Part shown: positions 1 to 6,396 of the stretch, in pieces
How the letters are laid out: every line of letters starts with the position of its first letter
Position numbering within the stretch: position 1 is the first letter of the stretch
Assembly (NCBI GenBank): GCA_900548195.1
Contig: URJQ01000098.1
Span: 1 to 10,674, forward strand
Direction of reading: 5' to 3'
Source: an uncultured Prevotella sp.
GTDB taxonomy: Bacteria > Bacteroidota > Bacteroidia > Bacteroidales > Bacteroidaceae
DNA: 10,674 nucleotides
Position numbers and translations under genes: made by a program
The notes under the pieces: generated by a model
Database searches by the model: none
What the model saw: the letters and a program-made list of their open reading frames with translations, nothing else
What the model was told of the DNA's origin: nothing

Positions 1-437
1 TTGCAGCTTTTCAGGCATAGTCCCACTACATCCTATAAGGTTGCGGATTTGAGGGTAATTATAATTCTAATCACCTACTTTTAGACTGAAATCAGAATCT
101 TTCATACTTATCGAAGGTCATATTTTGCTTATCACTACCGAGTGAAAGAAACAGTAAAGCGGCGCCTTTCGGTTTGTGGAAAAATGGAACAAAAACGAGA
201 TAAAAATGCTTTCGTAAAACGATAACGGAGAGATTACGAAGTGAAAGCATAGATATTGGAGGGTAAAAGCATAGTTATTAGGATGTAATAACTATGCTTT
301 TATGCTATAATAGCTATGCTTCTGTAATGTTCACATTATCAGATTGTTATACAATAGCTTCCTGAATGTCTTTTGAATACGGAAAAATAGAACAAAAATA
401 TGTTTCATTCAGCTGTGTCTTTTTCTAAAGCGCTCAG
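1..437. other. Gene-free intergenic region
   Basis: No ORF here has a convincing protein sequence. The region lies downstream of the minus-strand ispE/transporter pair. It is AT-rich and holds the large palindrome at 244-322. It also has a smaller hairpin at 321-343 (TAATGT/ACATTA core) and one imperfect inverted repeat joining 206-217 with 234-250. The string ATCACCTACTT at 70-80 is the exact reverse complement of a motif that recurs at 4876-4886 and, with one change, at 9704-9714. A minus-strand ATG at 16-18 opens a frame that leaves the window after six codons, too short to judge. Confidence 0.6.
244..322. repeat. 79-bp symmetric palindrome with four AAAGCATAG boxes
   Basis: The core is a perfect 17-bp inverted repeat (264-280 against 286-302) around a 5-nt loop. 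AAAGCATAG occurs on the plus strand at 244 and 266. Its reverse complement occurs at 292-300, and with one changed base at 314-322. The boxes are 22 bp apart on each side, and all four are symmetric about position 283. The whole 79 bp can fold as one long hairpin in which about 32 of 37 pairs match. The AAAAGC...GCTTTT ends could let it act as a bidirectional terminator for the ispE/transporter transcript. It could equally be a repeat element or a protein-binding array. Sequence alone does not decide. Confidence 0.75.
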
Positions 438-1328
438 TTATTGTTTTATAGAAATCTTCTCCTTTGGCGTTCTGACAGCCAAGATTACTCCCGTAAAAAG
501 GATAACAACTCCCGAGACAGCCATGAGCGTAATACGCTCTCCGAGCACGATAGAACCTAAAATCATCGTGACGATAGTCTGAGTATAGATAAGGTTTGAA
601 GCCTTCACAGTGCCTATTTCTCTTAGAGCCCAGCTCCACATCAGATAAGCCAAACTGGAAGCAATAACTCCGAGAAAGATGAGATTACCGATGATATGGG
701 GCTTAAAGAGCAGAGAAGTGTCAGTGTCAAGTGGCTGAACAATAGCAAAATAGGGCAATATAGTCAACACTCCGTAGAAGAAAATCTTACGTGTGATAAA
801 ATCAGAACTGTATCTTCCCATTACTCGCTTCATGAAAAGGGAATAGAAAGCCCAGGTGGTGGCGGCCATAAGGGCGAGAGTGTCACCAAGGGGATTGAGA
901 TGAAGGTTCAACTGCCCATTTAAAACGATAAGCGTCACACCAATAAATGCGATGAATGAACCGATAATCTGCCTGAGTTTCATTCGTTCATTCTTATAGA
1001 ATAATGCAAGCACAAATGCTGTGATAATCGGAGTGGTGCTGACAAGGATGCTGACATTTGCAGTAGTAGAGTAGGAGAGTGCCATATTTTCCGTAAGGAA
1101 ATAGATGGAACCACCCATCAACCCCAATCCGAGAAAAGTCAGTTCGTCCTTAATATTATCAGCCCTGAGCTTTTTATGGCATACAAAGAGCATTATGAAG
1201 TAAGCCATAAGAAAGCGATAGAAGAAGATGTCAGCAGGCATCAGCCCAGAATTGAGCAGCACTTTACTGCTCACGAAGGTGGTGCCCCAAGTAGCAACCA
1301 CCATTATAGCTATAAAGTACTTCATCAT
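438..1328 (-). CDS. EamA/DMT-family inner-membrane transporter
   Basis: This is a probable ten-helix permease of the drug/metabolite transporter superfamily (two EamA repeats), acting in the cytoplasmic membrane. The substrate cannot be told from sequence; relatives export amino acids or other small metabolites. Of about 296 residues, nearly all fall in hydrophobic helices. The N-terminal ATWGTTF motif and the helix pairs before and after the basic stretch near residue 120 fit the duplicated EamA layout. The C-terminus ends in a charged tail (TPKEKISIKQ). An upstream ATG at 1352 exists, but it lies inside ispE. I chose the ATG at 1328 because it overlaps the ispE stop as ATGA, the usual sign of translational coupling; the next ATG (1325) is equally possible. 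It is the distal gene of an ispE-transporter pair. No clear terminator directly follows the stop; the palindrome at 244-322 may serve. Confidence 0.88.
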   Translation of the reverse strand: MMKYFIAIMVVATWGTTFVSSKVLLNSGLMPADIFFYRFLMAYFIMLFVCHKKLRADNIKDELTFLGLGLMGGSIYFLTENMALSYSTTANVSILVSTTPIITAFVLALFYKNERMKLRQIIGSFIAFIGVTLIVLNGQLNLHLNPLGDTLALMAATTWAFYSLFMKRVMGRYSSDFITRKIFFYGVLTILPYFAIVQPLDTDTSLLFKPHIIGNLIFLGVIASSLAYLMWSWALREIGTVKASNLIYTQTIVTMILGSIVLGERITLMAVSGVVILFTGVILAVRTPKEKISIKQ

Positions 1329-2173
1329 AAGCGTATGACAAAAGCCTGACAATCTGGGAATAATAAATCAATATTTTCAGGTTTATCCTTATAGATTCCA
1401 AAGATTGTGCTTCCACTTCCGCTCATCGCAGCGTAAATGGCGCCTTCATCATACAGTCTCTTTTTTATTTCAGAAAGGACAGGATATTTTGGGAAAATGC
1501 TTTCTTCGAAGTCATTTACCAACTCATTGCGCCATGTTTCGATAGGTTGGAGTACGATTTCCCTACAAGATTTCTGTGCCATTCGTGGAGTAATTCCAGC
1601 ATAAGCCTCCTTAGTAGATACGGCAACATCAGGCTTAACCAAAGCTATCCAGTAATCCTTGAGATAATGTTTACAATCTTGCTCACTGCCAATAGGTTGC
1701 AACACATCGCCTATACCTGTAGCATAAGCAGGTTCTGCCGTAATGAAAAAGGCGCAGTCAGCTCCAAGTTTGGCAGCATAACGCTCCATTTCGCGATTAC
1801 CCATATTGAGTTTGAAGTATTCATCCAGCAGTCTGATCATATAGGCAGCGTCGCTCGAACCGCCACCAAGTCCTGCCTGCATAGGTATTCCCTTATACAA
1901 ATGAATGTGTACACGCGGAATATCATAATGTTTGGCTATCAGATTGTATGCCTTTACGACAAGGTTATCAGCAGGATTTCCAGCCACTTCGGCTCCTGTG
2001 ATACAGATGTCATAATTATCCTTCAGAGGAAAATCATGGTGCATACAATGCACTTCGAGAGCGTCAGTGAGGGGTACAGGATAGAATACGGTCTCAAGGT
2101 CATGATAGCCATCAGGACGTTTCGCCAAGACGTTCAATCCAAGATTTATCTTTGCGCAAGGGAATGTTATCAT
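1325..2173 (-). CDS. ispE: 4-diphosphocytidyl-2-C-methyl-D-erythritol kinase
   Basis: This is the ATP-dependent kinase of the MEP (non-mevalonate) isoprenoid pathway. It phosphorylates the 2-hydroxyl of CDP-methylerythritol in the cytoplasm. The 282 residues match the usual IspE length. GHMP-kinase signatures are in order: AKINLGLNV near residues 7-15 with Lys8, the glycine-rich ATP loop GLGGGSSDAA at 101-110, a KLGAD segment with Asp139 as probable catalytic aspartate, and the C-terminal glycine motif AAMSGSGSTIFG at 248-259. The start at 2173 puts the conserved FPCAKINLGLNV at the expected N-terminus. Its stop overlaps the start of the EamA transporter. A consensus promoter lies about 140 nt upstream (2315-2345), so the message should have a long leader, which contains a G8 run on the plus strand (C8 in the transcript) about 17 nt before the start codon. 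Confidence 0.96.
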   Translation of the reverse strand: MITFPCAKINLGLNVLAKRPDGYHDLETVFYPVPLTDALEVHCMHHDFPLKDNYDICITGAEVAGNPADNLVVKAYNLIAKHYDIPRVHIHLYKGIPMQAGLGGGSSDAAYMIRLLDEYFKLNMGNREMERYAAKLGADCAFFITAEPAYATGIGDVLQPIGSEQDCKHYLKDYWIALVKPDVAVSTKEAYAGITPRMAQKSCREIVLQPIETWRNELVNDFEESIFPKYPVLSEIKKRLYDEGAIYAAMSGSGSTIFGIYKDKPENIDLLFPDCQAFVIRL

Positions 2174-2314
2174 AATATTGCAGTATTTAGGGGGGGGAGG
2201 CAGGAAAGTCCAATTACCATTTAACCCCGCAGATTGTTAAGATATGAGTACTTTCTTCAATTGAGCAGCTCCTGAGAGTAGTATAGATTTCATCGGAGAG
2301 CATTATTTTCTATG

Positions 2315-2345
2315 CAAAAGTAATACAAAAACTTCATCTGACAAA
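2315..2345 (-). promoter_or_regulatory. Promoter for ispE operon
   Basis: On the minus strand, TACTTTTG (2322-2315) matches the Bacteroidota -7 box TAnnTTTG. TTTG (2345-2342) matches the -33 box, with 19 nt between them. Transcription would begin near 2305-2309 and leave a leader of roughly 130 nt before the ispE ATG at 2173. Confidence 0.75.
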
Positions 2346-2364
2346 GAAAATAGAGGATGAAAAA

Positions 2365-2396
2365 TGTGGAAGATAGTGAAAAATATACTAACTTTG
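2365..2396 (+). promoter_or_regulatory. Promoter for dnaB
   Basis: TAACTTTG at 2389-2396 is a perfect Bacteroidota -7 box. TGTG at 2365-2368 is an imperfect -33 box, with 20 nt between. The expected start near 2402-2405 gives a short A-rich leader of about 20 nt before the dnaB ATG at 2424. It is back-to-back with the ispE promoter, and the -7 boxes of the two point away from each other. Confidence 0.72.
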
Positions 2397-2423
2397 TAAC
2401 CTGAAAAATAAAATATATAGACA

Positions 2424-3923
2424 ATGGCTCAAACAAATACGTATAAAAGAGCGAAAAAACAAGCTCAACCTCAAATAGATACATCCCTCGGTCATCTGCC
2501 TCCTCAGTCTGTCGAGGTGGAAAAAAGAGTGCTTGGTGCCCTCATGATTGACGTTGACGCATTCACTGTGGTCAGCGAATTGCTTCGCCCGGAAACCTTC
2601 TACGACCCAAAGCATCAGAAGATATTCCATGCTATCCAGCAATTGAACATCATGGAGGTGCCAGTGGATTTCGTATCAGTCATAGAGCAATTAAAGAAAG
2701 AAGGCACACATGATGAGGTAGGAGCTCCCACTTATATCATCGAATTGACAGACAGTGTGGCTTCTTCTGCCAACATCGAGTATCATGCTCGTGTGCTTGC
2801 GCAGAAATATGTTGCCCGGCAGTTGATTTCATACGCCAGCACCATTGAGGGTAAAGCATTCGATGAGAGTTCTGATATCGACGCTCTGATGCAGGAAGCA
2901 GAAGGCAAGCTCTTTGAGCTCTCTCAGAAAAATATGCGTCAGGATTACACTCAGATTCAGCCAGTAGTACTCCAGGCGCGTGACCTCTTGCTGAAAGCTT
3001 CACAGAATGATGGCGGAATGACAGGCGTTCCGACAGGCTATTTCAAGCTTGACGAGATAACATCTGGCTGGCAAGCCTCCGACCTCGTCATCATAGCAGG
3101 TCGTCCTGCCATGGGCAAGACGTCTTTTGCTCTTTCTCTTGCCAGAAATATCTCTGTGGATTACGGTGAGCCGATAGCTTTCTTCTCATTGGAAATGAAT
3201 AACGTGCAGCTTGTCAACCGCCTTATATCCAATGTGTGCGAGATTCCTGGCAGCAAGATTCTTAGCGGTAAACTATCGGATGAGGAATGGAAGCGCTTCG
3301 ACAATAGGATTCCGAAACTTCTCAATGCACCGATTTATGTCGATGATACTCCAGGTCTTTCAGTCTTTGAACTTCGCACCAAAGCGCGTCGCCTTGTACG
3401 TGAGAAGGGCGTCAAGGTGCTGATGATTGACTATCTTCAGCTGATGAGTGCGAGCGGAATGAATTTCAATAGCCGTCAGGAAGAAGTAAGTATGATCAGC
3501 CGCTCACTCAAGGGACTTGCCAAGGAATTGGATATTCCGGTGCTTGCACTCTCACAGTTGAGCCGAGATGTGGAAAAGAGATCAGGCAATGACAGCAAGA
3601 TTCCACAGTTGTCAGACCTTCGAGAATCCGGTGCCATCGAGCAGGATGCCGATATGGTGCTCTTTGTGCATCGTCCGGAGTACTATCGCATCTTCCAGGA
3701 TGAGGATGGAAATGACCTCCGAGGAATGGCTCAGATTATCATTGCCAAGCACCGTAAGGGCTCTACTGGCAATGTCCTTCTCAATTTCCGTGGTGAGTTT
3801 ACTCGCTTTGCCAATCCTGATGATGCTCAGGGCTTTGCGCCTCCAGCAGATAATGGTGGAGAATTCCGCAATTCGAGCTTCAATGATTCTTTCGGTCCGA
3901 TGTCAAATGAGACCCCATTTTAA
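2424..3923 (+). CDS. dnaB: Replicative DNA helicase DnaB
   Basis: This is the hexameric ATP-driven 5'-3' helicase that unwinds the chromosome at the replication fork and contacts DnaG primase. The 499-residue protein has the N-terminal DnaB domain (about 24-130, starting LPPQSVEVEKRVLGALM), a linker, and the RecA-like ATPase domain from about 195. Walker A is GRPAMGKTS at 226-234 and Walker B is LMIDYLQLM at 333-341. The conserved DLRESGAIEQDADMV is at 398-412 and KHRKGSTG is at 442-449. The acidic, Asn/Gly-rich C-terminal tail (after about 465) is variable in this family. No intein interrupts the ATPase domain. The ATG at 2424 follows an A-rich segment and the promoter at 2365-2396. The gene appears monocistronic. 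Its last Phe codon and stop form the left TTTAA flank of the inverted-repeat element that follows. Confidence 0.98.
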   Translation: MAQTNTYKRAKKQAQPQIDTSLGHLPPQSVEVEKRVLGALMIDVDAFTVVSELLRPETFYDPKHQKIFHAIQQLNIMEVPVDFVSVIEQLKKEGTHDEVGAPTYIIELTDSVASSANIEYHARVLAQKYVARQLISYASTIEGKAFDESSDIDALMQEAEGKLFELSQKNMRQDYTQIQPVVLQARDLLLKASQNDGGMTGVPTGYFKLDEITSGWQASDLVIIAGRPAMGKTSFALSLARNISVDYGEPIAFFSLEMNNVQLVNRLISNVCEIPGSKILSGKLSDEEWKRFDNRIPKLLNAPIYVDDTPGLSVFELRTKARRLVREKGVKVLMIDYLQLMSASGMNFNSRQEEVSMISRSLKGLAKELDIPVLALSQLSRDVEKRSGNDSKIPQLSDLRESGAIEQDADMVLFVHRPEYYRIFQDEDGNDLRGMAQIIIAKHRKGSTGNVLLNFRGEFTRFANPDDAQGFAPPADNGGEFRNSSFNDSFGPMSNETPF

Positions 3924-4021
3924 CCCAAATCGGTCATTAGACCACAATGTTCGAAAATTCTTGCTATTGTGTTGTTTCCTAACAGATTTTGTTTAGGCTC
4001 TAATGACCGATTTGGGTTTAA
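3919..4021. repeat. MITE-like inverted-repeat element with TTTAA flanks at the dnaB stop
   Basis: A perfect inverted repeat (CCCAAATCGGTCATTAGA at 3924-3941 and its reverse complement at 3999-4016) bounds a 93-bp unit. With the adjoining bases the pairing is 20 bp (3922-3941 with 3999-4018). TTTAA flanks the unit on both sides (3919-3923, 4017-4021), as a 5-bp target duplication would. The interior has two further short stems: CACAAT/ATTGTG (3943-3948 with 3966-3971) and CCTAA/TTAGG (3978-3982 with 3993-3997). The single strand can therefore fold into a junction with two inner arms. It encodes no protein. The left flank includes the dnaB stop codon, which stays intact. It may be a short non-autonomous transposable element or a structured 3' RNA; which of these is not shown. 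Confidence 0.72.
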
Positions 4022-4052
4022 TGTAGGAAAACACTTTAAAACACCAAAGATA

Positions 4053-4098
4053 ATGCCCCATCTGTAAGTCCAAGAGGAATATACAGATAGGGCATTTT
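4053..4098 (+). terminator. Probable terminator downstream of dnaB
   Basis: ATGCCC (4053-4058) pairs with GGGCAT (4090-4095), and after one C/A mismatch ATCTGTA (4060-4066) pairs with TACAGAT (4082-4088). The loop is 15 nt and the U run is short (4095-4098). The position between the convergent dnaB and DUF4491-type genes supports a terminator role. The weak U tract limits confidence. Confidence 0.6.
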
Positions 4099-4101
4099 AT
4101 G

Positions 4102-4135
4102 TAAGTAGATGTATAGTATTATTTTTACCTACTTA
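4102..4135. repeat. Small hairpin with AAGTAG/CTACTT arms
   Basis: TAAGTAG (4102-4108) pairs with CTACTTA (4129-4135). The pairing extends past an A/C mismatch by one more T-A pair, around a 16-nt loop. It lies just beyond the 3' end of the minus-strand DUF4491-type gene. There is no U tract on either side, so it is not an obvious terminator. The right arm ACCTACTT recurs at 73-80 and, inverted, at 4876-4883 and 9704-9711. Confidence 0.5.
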
Positions 4136-4144
4136 TGATGTAAA

Positions 4145-4456
4145 TCATTTTTTATTGTCTGAAGAATAGTCGTCCTTTCGTTTAGGATTCATTGGAAACC
4201 ATCCTTTTCTCACTCTCTCTTTCTGCTCGAATATCTCAAGGATGCTCCATAGACAGGAGCAACCGACTATGCCGAGCACAATGCTCACCACAGTATTCTC
4301 TATCAAAATGCTTGCGCCAATGAAAGAAACGCCTAATAATGCGAATGCCCACCAGCAACGCGTGCCAAAATAGTATTCGCATTTGATGACGATAGGATGA
4401 AAAATGCCGATAATCAGAAATGTGATTACGGCGATAATCAGACCGGAATAGTTCAT
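4145..4456 (-). CDS. DUF4491-type small membrane protein
   Basis: A 103-residue protein with three or four hydrophobic segments: about 4-25, a short one near 32-50, and about 55-72. A charged cytoplasmic-type tail rich in Lys, Arg and Asp follows. The motif string FHPIVIKCEYYFGTRCWW near residue 19, and a tail of the type ...RVRKGWFPMNPKRK, match my recollection of the DUF4491 family, which is common in Bacteroidota and has no known function. The family call is from memory and was not searched. It is the last of four minus-strand genes. The 112-nt gap upstream holds a weak ATGATTA/TAATCAT hairpin (4516-4542) but no consensus promoter, so it is probably read from the upstream genes. Confidence 0.8.
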   Translation of the reverse strand: MNYSGLIIAVITFLIIGIFHPIVIKCEYYFGTRCWWAFALLGVSFIGASILIENTVVSIVLGIVGCSCLWSILEIFEQKERVRKGWFPMNPKRKDDYSSDNKK

Positions 4457-4568
4457 TTTATCTGTGTTATTATTTCGTGTTGTTTAATGTAAGAGTCAGC
4501 TATATAGATAATTACATGATTAAGGGGGAGGGAGGTAATCATATTTTATTCTGACATCCATCGCCTGC

Positions 4569-4856
4569 TTAATATTTCTCTTTTGCAAACATATTATCCA
4601 AAGTCTGCTGAGGGAAAGGGCAAGGCTCTTTACGAATCTTAGCCAACTGAAACTGCTGGCAAGCATTGAATACGGACTGCTCTTCGAAGCATTTGAAAAG
4701 CATCTCTTTCAGTTCGTCGATTCTTTCAGCATCGTCATCCGAGAATTTTCCGCACTCTTTATAGCTTACGTTTTTCTCGGGCATCACATCGTGATAGAAG
4801 TATGACCATACTAAAAACTGCATACACACATCAGGTGTCATAAGTATCTCTTGCAT
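4569..4856 (-). CDS. Hypothetical protein, 95 residues
   Basis: I do not recognise this protein. It is soluble-looking, with no signal peptide or membrane segment. It is rich in aromatic residues near the start (FLVWSYFYHDVMPE at about 14-27) and acidic in the middle (SDDDAERIDELKEMLFKCFEEQ at about 39-60), where an amphipathic helix is likely. Five cysteines are spaced without a clear zinc motif. Its ATG lies 13 nt downstream of the HAD phosphatase stop on the same strand, which argues that it is a real, co-transcribed gene. It could act with the phosphatase, but nothing in the sequence shows it. Confidence 0.72.
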   Translation of the reverse strand: MQEILMTPDVCMQFLVWSYFYHDVMPEKNVSYKECGKFSDDDAERIDELKEMLFKCFEEQSVFNACQQFQLAKIRKEPCPFPQQTLDNMFAKEKY

Positions 4857-4869
4857 AATATCTTATTCT

Positions 4870-5514
4870 TTAGTTAAGTAGGTGATCAGCCAATTTACTG
4901 AAATGTTCGATTACAAATGTAGGGTGAGAAGTCATCAGTCTTTCTCGCGAATGGTTTCCATAAGTCACAGCCACCGTCTTGCATCCTGCGCTGTTTCCCA
5001 TGTCAATATCGAATGTAGTGTCACCCACGACGAGGACTTCATCCTCTTTGAGATTCATCCTCTTGAGCAGCGCAAGCACCATGTCGGGAGCAGGCTTTGG
5101 AGGAAAGCCGTCTGCTCCAGTGACGTAAGTCTCAAAGTATGGAGTCATATCACGTCTGTCGGCTATGAGTCTTAGCGAGGTCGTGTCTCTTGATGTTACG
5201 ATTGCCAATCTCACTCCCTTCTCTTTAAGCGCCATAAGAGTTTCTTTCACCTCTGGAAAAACGGTCACATATCCCACCTCATAAATAGGAAACAGGCTCC
5301 TATACAGCTCAGTAGCGTCGTCAGCACCCTTATCGTCAAGATGTCCTAACTCCTTGAGAGCAAGGCGAAGAGGCAGACCTATAGTAGCGCGCATCGCTTC
5401 CTCCGTTGGTACTGGAATATTCATCTTGATAAAGACCTGCTCCATATTCTTCACGATGCCAGGAGCAGAGTTTACCAAAGTGCCGTCGAAATCAAATAAT
5501 ATTGCTTTTATCAT
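4870..5514 (-). CDS. HAD-superfamily hydrolase, phosphoglycolate phosphatase-like
   Basis: A cytoplasmic phosphatase of the haloacid dehalogenase superfamily, 214 residues, with the four usual motifs. Motif I is DFDGTLVNS (8-16), with Asp8 the probable nucleophile and Asp10 the acid/base. Motif II is the IVTSRD segment with Thr/Ser near 107. Motif III is the Lys in PPKPAPD (about 138). Motif IV is VGDTTFDIDMG (about 163-173). The helical cap between motifs I and II fits the Gph/PpaX subtype. The substrate is not certain: phosphoglycolate, pyrophosphate and other small phosphates are all handled by close relatives. It starts 22 nt after the AlaX-like gene. The last codons before the stop contain the recurring AAGTAGGTGAT motif in reverse (4876-4886). 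Confidence 0.9.
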   Translation of the reverse strand: MIKAILFDFDGTLVNSAPGIVKNMEQVFIKMNIPVPTEEAMRATIGLPLRLALKELGHLDDKGADDATELYRSLFPIYEVGYVTVFPEVKETLMALKEKGVRLAIVTSRDTTSLRLIADRRDMTPYFETYVTGADGFPPKPAPDMVLALLKRMNLKEDEVLVVGDTTFDIDMGNSAGCKTVAVTYGNHSRERLMTSHPTFVIEHFSKLADHLLN

Positions 5515-5536
5515 TTTGCTTTTTGAGGAATAAAAT

Positions 5537-6004
5537 CTACTGAATTACCTTGAATACGATTCTGAAATTACCTTCATTGTAACTCGTACTCGTAATCTTG
5601 AACGTACCGATTTCCTTAGTAGTTTCCACATGATTGCCAATGCAAGCACAGATATCGTAATCGCCGATGCGGACGATACGCAGTGTCTCGCTTGCGTCCT
5701 CGGGCAATTTGTCGAGCACTACTCCTTCTGGGATATTGTCTCTTGTCACAAATTCGTAGGTCACAGGCAAATCCTTTTTGATTACTTCATTCATGATACG
5801 CTCTATTTCAGCCACTTGCTCTGCTGTAGGACACGCTGTGAGGTTATAGTTTATCTTTGATTTCTTGCGCTCGATATGGGCGTTTCTGCTTCTCTCGCAT
5901 CCAAACATTCTGATCATAGTCTGGTTGAGCAGATGCTCCGCTGTGTGAGCTGGAGCAAATTCTTCTTTATGATGCTCATTGAGCACTGGCTGTTCTTTGC
6001 ACAT
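5537..6004 (-). CDS. AlaX-type alanyl-tRNA editing domain protein
   Basis: A probable stand-alone trans-editing protein related to the second additional domain of alanyl- and threonyl-tRNA synthetases. It would hydrolyse mischarged tRNA (Ser- or Gly-tRNA-Ala in characterised AlaX proteins). The zinc ligands expected for the fold are present: HTAEH at 20-24 (His20, His24) and CIGNH at 121-125 (Cys121, His125). At 155 residues it matches the short AlaX class, which lacks the synthetase catalytic core and the C-Ala domain. It is the first gene of the minus-strand cluster and has its own promoter (6041-6074) about 35 nt upstream, divergent from the Phe/Tyr operon. The tRNA specificity is inferred from the family only. 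Confidence 0.85.
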   Translation of the reverse strand: MCKEQPVLNEHHKEEFAPAHTAEHLLNQTMIRMFGCERSRNAHIERKKSKINYNLTACPTAEQVAEIERIMNEVIKKDLPVTYEFVTRDNIPEGVVLDKLPEDASETLRIVRIGDYDICACIGNHVETTKEIGTFKITSTSYNEGNFRIVFKVIQ

Positions 6005-6040
6005 ATTCCAATCTTTCTTTCATTAAAAATAATTCAGATG

Positions 6041-6074
6041 CAAAGTTAGTAAATTTTCTTTACAATCCGTCAAC
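6041..6074 (-). promoter_or_regulatory. Promoter for the AlaX-like/HAD cluster
   Basis: On the minus strand, TAACTTTG (6048-6041) is a perfect TAnnTTTG -7 box. The best -33 candidate is GTTG (6074-6071) at 22 nt, off consensus in base and spacing. Transcription would start near 6033-6036, about 30 nt before the ATG at 6004. Confidence 0.6.
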
Positions 6075-6183
6075 TGTGACATGAAAAAAGAAGAAATGCC
6101 ATCAGCTTCCTCTTTATATAATAAGGTGGAAGGGCAAATAAATAGTCTGTTGTAGAGAAAAATCAAAAAAATATGACAAAATG

Positions 6184-6215
6184 TTTGCTTAATATAAAAA
6201 AAAGTTATACTTTTG
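6184..6215 (+). promoter_or_regulatory. Promoter for the Phe/Tyr operon
   Basis: TTTG (6184-6187), 20 nt, then TACTTTTG (6208-6215): a full match to the Bacteroidota -33/-7 consensus. The expected transcription start near 6220-6223 gives about 240 nt of leader RNA before pheA. That leader holds the leader peptide ORF and the attenuator. Confidence 0.82.
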
Positions 6216-6264
6216 CAGTCGTATAACAAAAAAATACAACAACAAATTATAAAAATCAGACAAG

Positions 6265-6342
6265 ATGAATAAGATGAATTCTTCATACTTTTACTTCTAT
6301 TTTTACTTTGCAGGACACTGTGAAGCGGGAAGTTGCGTATGA
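6265..6342 (+). CDS. Phe/Tyr leader peptide of the aromatic operon
   Basis: A 25-codon ORF (ATG 6265, TGA 6340-6342) with eight consecutive alternating codons TAC TTT TAC TTC TAT TTT TAC TTT, read as YFYFYFYF at residues 8-15. It lies about 45 nt after the predicted transcription start and before a terminator, ahead of genes making exactly these two amino acids. Its role would be to stall a translating ribosome when charged tRNA-Phe or tRNA-Tyr is scarce; the peptide itself needs no function. There are no Trp codons. A second in-frame ATG at 6274 could also serve as start. Codons 20-22 overlap the antiterminator strand 6324-6330. The last Phe codon ends 14 nt before that strand, so a ribosome stalled on the run would leave it free, while one reaching the TGA would cover it. 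It is too short for ordinary gene calling. Confidence 0.88.
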   Translation: MNKMNSSYFYFYFYFAGHCEAGSCV

Positions 6343-6396
6343 ATTTCAACTTATGACAAGAATAACGATAACGAAAGTTTTTCGTAAAGTCCCGCT
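6324..6396 (+). promoter_or_regulatory. Antiterminator fold of the Phe/Tyr attenuator
   Basis: AGCGGGA (6324-6330) is perfectly complementary to TCCCGCT (6390-6396), which is the 5' half of the terminator stem, so the two folds exclude each other. Inside the closed antiterminator two small hairpins can form: AAGTTG/CAACTT (6330-6335 with 6347-6352, competing for one base with the outer stem) and ACGAAA/TTTCGT (6371-6376 with 6380-6385). These would shorten the effective distance between the pairing strands. The fold is inferred from complementarity by eye; no energies were computed. Confidence 0.75.

Noticed and set aside
1..18. Minus-strand ATG opening a frame that leaves the window
   Set aside because: Only six codons are visible, and no consensus promoter was seen upstream. 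It cannot be supported as a gene.
393..400. TAnnTTTG-like box on the minus strand (TATTTTTG)
   Set aside because: No -33 TTTG at the right distance, and no gene downstream that would use it.
1329..1352. Upstream ATG giving the EamA transporter an eight-residue longer N-terminus
   Set aside because: The extra residues lie inside the ispE coding end and are not membrane-like. The ATGA overlap at 1328 is the better start.
1547..2224. 225-codon plus-strand frame opposite ispE
   Set aside because: It lies antisense to a clearly conserved gene, and its translation has no coherent domain or composition. It is a shadow frame.
3922..4018. tRNA or tmRNA reading of the folded element after dnaB
   Set aside because: The 20-bp outer stem, the lack of a CCA end or canonical T-arm spacing, and the inner stems do not match a tRNA cloverleaf.
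6081..6155. 24-codon plus-strand ORF (MKKEEMPSASS...) upstream of the Phe/Tyr promoter
   Set aside because: It lies before the predicted transcription start, has no promoter of its own that I can see and no informative codon run.
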